This document shows, in pieces, positions 6,353-6,363 of a stretch of 6,363 nucleotides of DNA. The stretch is from NCBI GenBank assembly GCA_964428185.1, contig CAYRXH010000121.1, positions 1 to 6,363 of the forward strand, given 5' to 3'. Numbering within the stretch: position 1 is the first letter of the stretch; every line of letters begins with the position of its first letter. A program made the position numbers and the translations under genes. The notes under the pieces were generated by a model that saw nothing but the letters and a program-made list of their open reading frames with translations, was not told the DNA's origin and did no database searches. Origin of the DNA: CAYMAZ01 sp964428185. Lineage in GTDB: Bacteria; Bacteroidota; Bacteroidia; Bacteroidales; DTU049.

Positions 6353-6363
6353 ACTCTCTACTC

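Noticed and set aside
1..6363. Possible CRISPR array, tRNA, transposase, toxin-antitoxin or phage-defence genes.
   Set aside because: No regularly spaced repeats with unique spacers, no clover-leaf sequence and no matching protein motifs were seen on either strand. The three coding regions are fully explained as two glycosyltransferases and one T9SS surface protein.

Overview
The window looks like chromosomal DNA from a member of the Bacteroidota, probably of the class Bacteroidia. The evidence is a very large secreted multi-PKD protein ending in a type IX secretion (T9SS) type-A sorting domain, two promoter-like boxes that match the Bacteroidota -7 consensus TAnnTTTG exactly, starts without a clear Shine-Dalgarno sequence, and moderate-to-low GC. 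Genus and species cannot be read from it.

Layout: 1-166 is a non-coding leader with a 14-bp palindrome, an 8-bp dyad and a candidate promoter. 167-1279 (+) encodes a GT4-type glycosyltransferase. 1280-1421 lies between convergent genes and holds a degenerate AGATT tract and a small hairpin. 1422-2663 (-) encodes a second GT4-type glycosyltransferase from a different subfamily. 2664-2854 is a 191-bp gap with no convincing gene. 2855-6226 (-) encodes a 1123-residue cell-surface protein: signal peptide, FN3-like domain, LamG-like jelly roll, three small Ig-like 'LWSTG' modules, five PKD modules, a CARDB-like domain and a T9SS C-terminal domain. 6227-6363 holds its promoter and, before that, a terminator-like inverted repeat that probably belongs to a gene beyond the right edge.

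How the genes may work together: the large protein is predicted to be exported by Sec, passed through the T9SS and attached to the cell surface as an adhesin or binding protein. The two glycosyltransferases are cytoplasmic enzymes of the kind that assemble surface glycans such as LPS O-antigen, capsule or protein-linked O-glycan. The surface protein carries 17 matches to the Bacteroidota O-glycosylation motif D(S/T)(A/I/L/V/M/T), so a link to the neighbouring enzymes is conceivable, but co-location is the only support for it.

I see no clear undescribed system. The most unusual signal is an abrupt base-composition step inside the large gene near position 5220, exactly at a repeated YLWSTG-coding motif. 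It suggests that the N-terminal third was swapped in by recombination. No tRNA, rRNA, CRISPR array, insertion sequence or defence genes were seen.
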